From assembly GCA_964579415.1 (NCBI GenBank), contig CAZOGW010000002.1, positions 1 through 64,000 of the forward strand: DNA of 64,000 bases, given 5' to 3'. This document shows, in pieces, positions 61,397 through 64,000 of this stretch; position 1 is the stretch's first letter, and every line of letters begins with the position of its first letter. The notes beneath the pieces are model-generated. The model did not search any database, had not been told where the DNA came from, and saw only the letters and a program-made list of their open reading frames with translations. The DNA is from CAZOGW01 sp964579415 (lineage in GTDB: Bacteria > Actinomycetota > Acidimicrobiia > Spongiisociales > UBA5794). Made by a program: the position numbers and the translations under genes.

Positions 61397-62150
61397 ACGC
61401 TGCGAGCACCTCGTCCACCGTCCCGTCGAGATGGATCTTCCCCTGCTCGAGCCACATGGCGCGGCTGCACGTGGCCCGAATCTCGTTCATGTTGTGCGTC
61501 ACCATGACGATGGAGCCGGCGTTGGCCTGCAGGTCCCGGATCCGAGCCATGCTCTTGCGTTTGAAGGTACGGTCACCCACCGCCAGCGCCTCGTCGATGA
61601 ACAGCAGCTCGGGTTGCTGCAGCGTGGCGATGGCGAACGCCAGCCGCGCCCTCATCCCCGACGAGTAGGTGCGCAGCGGCCGCCTCAGGGCCTCGCCCAG
61701 CTCGGTGAAATCGGCGACTTCCTCGATGCTCTCGCGGATCTCGCTCATCGGCATTCCCATGGCGAGGCAGCCGATTGTGATGTTGCGGTAGCCGGACAGC
61801 TCCGGCTTGAGGGCTGCCCGCACCGTGAGCAGCACCGGCTCGGAGCGGACCAGGACCGACCCCGATGTCGGTTGCAACAGGCCGGCGAGGGCACGCAGCA
61901 GCGTGCTCTTGCCCGACCCGTTGGAGCCGACGATGCCGACCACCTCGCCGACGTCGATCTGGAACGTCACTCCCTTGACCGCGTGCACCTCGTCGGAGAC
62001 GCGGCTGCGGAAGCCCCCGCTCATCATCCGGCGCAGGGTGAACGATTGCTCCTCGTAGACCTTGAACCGCACGTGGATGTCGTCCGCCACGATGGCCGGT
62101 GTCCCGGTGGCGATGCTCCGCTCGGTGACGACGGCGCGCTCAACTGCCAT
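61380..62150 (-). CDS. Polysaccharide/teichoic acid exporter ATPase
   Basis: A 256-residue ABC ATPase of the TagH/KpsT/RfbE group. Walker A is GSNGSGKST at about 75-83, the signature is YSSGMRARLAFA near 163 and Walker B is ELLFIDEALAVGD near 180. The early FKVYEEQSFTLRR segment is typical of this group. It lacks the C-terminal carbohydrate-binding domain that recognises modified chain ends, so export is probably of a type that does not need that check. It overlaps the permease by 11 bases. Confidence 0.9.
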   Translation of the reverse strand: MAVERAVVTERSIATGTPAIVADDIHVRFKVYEEQSFTLRRMMSGGFRSRVSDEVHAVKGVTFQIDVGEVVGIVGSNGSGKSTLLRALAGLLQPTSGSVLVRSEPVLLTVRAALKPELSGYRNITIGCLAMGMPMSEIRESIEEVADFTELGEALRRPLRTYSSGMRARLAFAIATLQQPELLFIDEALAVGDRTFKRKSMARIRDLQANAGSIVMVTHNMNEIRATCSRAMWLEQGKIHLDGTVDEVLAAYDSQE

Positions 62151-62982
62151 ATCTGGCCTCCCCCCGGCGGAACCAGATGATGCCCCCCAGGCCCAGCACC
62201 AGCGTCCACAGCACCGCGGCGGCGGCTTCGACCCAGAGGACCTCCATTCCCAGCACCGCCCAGCGGTACAGCGCCAGGTAGTCGAACACAGGGTTGGCGA
62301 TGAACAGCCACCGCAGCGACTCGTGCTCGAGGTAGGCGTAGACGTAGAAGATCACACCCGAGCCGTAGAAGAGCAGCCGGAACAGGAACGGCAACAGGTT
62401 CTCGATGTCCCGGTAGGCATGGTTGGCCCGAGCCGCGATCAGGGCGCAGCCGGTGTTGAATACCACCTGGAAGGCGATGAGCGGGATCAACACCAGCCAG
62501 GTGAGGCGTACCGGCTCGTCGGTGAGCACGGCGACGGCGAGGAACACCAGGACGCCGGGCAGGAACGCCATCGCCTCGGTGACGACGGCCGTTATCGGGA
62601 CCATGGCGCGAGGGAAGCTGATCGACCGCATCAACCCCTGGTTCTGGATCAGGCTCTTCGCCCCTGCCATGGTGCTCTTCTGTGTGAAGCGGAAGACGAA
62701 CACACCGACCGCCAGGAAAGCGATGAAGTTGTCCACGCCGCGGGTGACCTCGAGGAGCACGCCGAAGACCAGGTAGTAGACGGCGACGCCGAGGATGGGG
62801 TTGAGCAGGTGCCACAGATTGCCCAGCACCGTGTTCATGTTCTGGGAGCGCAGCTCGTTGCGCGGCACATGGAACATGTACTCCCGGCAGGCCCACAGGC
62901 GTTGGAGGTACGCTCTCCAAGACGAGTAGGTGCCAGGAGGATGGAGCTGACTCGACGCAGCCCGCGTCGTCATGACTGACAC
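62140..62982 (-). CDS. Polysaccharide/teichoic acid exporter permease
   Basis: A 280-residue ABC-2 permease (TagG/RfbD/KpsM type) with six membrane segments and a cytoplasmic N-terminus that includes RNELRSQNMNTVLGNLWHLLNPILG, the conserved coupling helix. Paired with the ATPase, it would move a lipid-linked glycan across the membrane. The GTG at 62982 lies six bases after TAAGCT; the ATG at 62973 is an alternative. It is the promoter-proximal gene of the seven-gene set that ends at 53183. Confidence 0.9.
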   Translation of the reverse strand: MSVMTTRAASSQLHPPGTYSSWRAYLQRLWACREYMFHVPRNELRSQNMNTVLGNLWHLLNPILGVAVYYLVFGVLLEVTRGVDNFIAFLAVGVFVFRFTQKSTMAGAKSLIQNQGLMRSISFPRAMVPITAVVTEAMAFLPGVLVFLAVAVLTDEPVRLTWLVLIPLIAFQVVFNTGCALIAARANHAYRDIENLLPFLFRLLFYGSGVIFYVYAYLEHESLRWLFIANPVFDYLALYRWAVLGMEVLWVEAAAAVLWTLVLGLGGIIWFRRGEARYGS

Positions 62983-62988
62983 GCGAAC

Positions 62989-62994
62989 AGCTTA
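62989..62994 (-). promoter_or_regulatory. -10 box (TAAGCT), leaderless start of exporter operon
   Basis: TAAGCT on the minus strand, six bases, then GTG at 62982. Confidence 0.45.
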
Positions 62995-63171
62995 GCGAGA
63001 GCCGATCTGTAGCCCTGATCTCCTGCGGGGAGGTGGCTGGGACGGTGGAGGTCTCTGTGGGTATCGGGCGGTGGACATCCGGCGTGTCGCCGGGGCCGTG
63101 GGCGGTACACCGCCCGCCCCCCAGGGCCCGAGGGACACGACCATGATCGTAGTGAAGGGAGATCGGAGGAG

Positions 63172-63243
63172 ATGGTGACGGCATACGGTTGCCCGGTCCG
63201 CGGTCGCATCCACCACGGACGAGCTATGCACCCGTGGGCGTGA
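63172..63243 (+). CDS. Possible upstream mini-ORF of deacetylase
   Basis: Twenty-three codons opening MVTAYGCPVRG, directly after GGAGGAG, and ending one base before the deacetylase ATG. The ribosome site is too close to the ATG, so the GTG at 63175 may be the real start. No -10 box at leaderless distance is visible. It resembles the coupling mini-ORFs elsewhere, but support is weaker. Confidence 0.2.
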   Translation: MVTAYGCPVRGRIHHGRAMHPWA

Positions 63244-63244
63244 C

Positions 63245-64000
63245 ATGAGGCTCCTGGCGATTGCCCTTTCGGTGCTGGTGGCGCTGACAGGGCTCGGCGG
63301 CTCCGTCGCGTCCGCCGCACAGGGGGACGACGAGCGTCGGCGCATCGGATATCTGGCGGGTGACGAGGGGAAGGATTGGCACCTGAAGCACTTCCCGGTG
63401 CCGCACCGCAAGGTGGTCGGCTCGGAGTCGTACTACCTCACCTTCGACGACGCCCAGACCGAGAACACGGTCGCGCTTCTCGATGGGCTGAAGGCATGGC
63501 CGGACGTCAAGATCACGTTCTTCGTCAACTGCTACGAGATGAGCCCCGGCGTCTACCAGCGCATCCTCGACGAGGGCCATGCGATCGGGAATCACACCTG
63601 CAACCACGTCCCTCTCACCGAGCTCGGCAAGCAGGGACGCACCGAACAGTTCGACAAGCTGCGTCGCTTCGTGATGGCGCGTGTGGATCCCGACAAGGCC
63701 ATTGGCTGTTATCGGCCCCCGTTCGGGCTCACCAGCGACTCGGTGCGCGATCACGCCTGGAACTCGCTGGATCTTTACGAATGGGGATGGAACGTCAATA
63801 CCGAGGACTACGAGTACCCCGGGACCGCAGCCATCCAGCATGACCTCGACACCATGCGCGCCGGCGATATCGCTCTCATGCACACGTCGAGAGGCAAGTC
63901 GGCGACGGTGCAGGCGACGTTGAGCCACCTGGCCCGGTATGCCGGGATGCGGTCGTACGAGGTCCTTCCCGGGTGCGCCACGTATGCGCCGCCTCTCTGC
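63245..64000 (+). CDS. Polysaccharide deacetylase (NodB domain), cut by window
   Basis: The first 252 residues of an exported protein. A signal peptide (MRLLAIALSVLVALTG, cleavage near ASAA) precedes a NodB/CE4 domain: YYLTFDDAQTENT supplies the catalytic and metal Asp pair (Ala replaces the usual Gly after it), IGNHTCNH the two zinc histidines, and CYRPPFG the active-site groove. It would remove N-acetyl groups from an extracellular glycan. The end lies beyond the window. It is divergent from the exporter operon. Confidence 0.88.
   Translation, partial: MRLLAIALSVLVALTGLGGSVASAAQGDDERRRIGYLAGDEGKDWHLKHFPVPHRKVVGSESYYLTFDDAQTENTVALLDGLKAWPDVKITFFVNCYEMSPGVYQRILDEGHAIGNHTCNHVPLTELGKQGRTEQFDKLRRFVMARVDPDKAIGCYRPPFGLTSDSVRDHAWNSLDLYEWGWNVNTEDYEYPGTAAIQHDLDTMRAGDIALMHTSRGKSATVQATLSHLARYAGMRSYEVLPGCATYAPPLC

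Overview
This is high-GC DNA (roughly 70% by eye) from an actinobacterium, probably a deep lineage such as Acidimicrobiia rather than Streptomyces or Mycobacterium. The support is a nickel superoxide dismutase with its SodX protease, KorAB 2-oxoacid:ferredoxin oxidoreductase, DUF3048 and DUF4349 surface proteins, dense 4-base gene overlaps and many TANNNT -10 boxes placed 6-8 bases before a start codon (leaderless transcripts). The class is inference. A run of 100 Ns (13592-13691) shows a scaffolded draft assembly. No rRNA, tRNA, CRISPR array or transposase was seen, and no gene-free stretch exceeds 300 bases.

Layout. 1-4662: partial deoC, then a small membrane protein and a two-pump ABC operon. 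4811-6400: MurJ-type flippase. 6533-12443: two GT-D-like paralogues, a sulfotransferase and a GT2/CgeB glycosyltransferase. 12544-20384: DUF4349 lipoprotein, sodN/sodX, a methyltransferase, an ECF sigma factor with a membrane partner, a DUF3048 protein and an amidase. 20572-23450: korAB behind a DosR-like palindrome. 23473-25765: a GT2 enzyme and an RTX-repeat protein. 25800-63244: a long surface-glycan region. The window closes in a polysaccharide deacetylase.

The glycan region looks like a factory for a complex cell-envelope polymer. It holds a nucleotide-sugar dehydrogenase, glycosyltransferases of several folds, a membrane phosphotransferase/sulfatase, NeuA-HAD and NeuB for a nonulosonic acid, and several very large fusions: methyltransferase-coil-TPR-GT2, GT2-CgeB-CgeB, CDP-glycerol transferase-TPR-sialyltransferase-like, TPR-LicD and methyltransferase-sulfotransferase. 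At 53183-62982 a single minus-strand set carries a TagGH-like ABC exporter, two Stealth phosphotransferases (one fused to a CDP-glycerol-transferase domain), a cytidylyltransferase-PEP mutase fusion, phosphonopyruvate decarboxylase and a phosphonoacetaldehyde reductase. The best reading is a route to an exported phosphonate-bearing glycan, with 2-hydroxyethylphosphonate activated as its CMP derivative. That is inference from gene content.

Two signals cut across genes. First, arrays of 7-bp repeats related to TACTTGG/TACGTAG occupy five intergenic gaps, and one pair is inverted around a methyltransferase gene. Second, leaderless -10 boxes precede at least nine genes, and at four other genes they precede a mini-ORF of 7-27 codons whose stop overlaps, or lies within 7 bases of, the main start codon.
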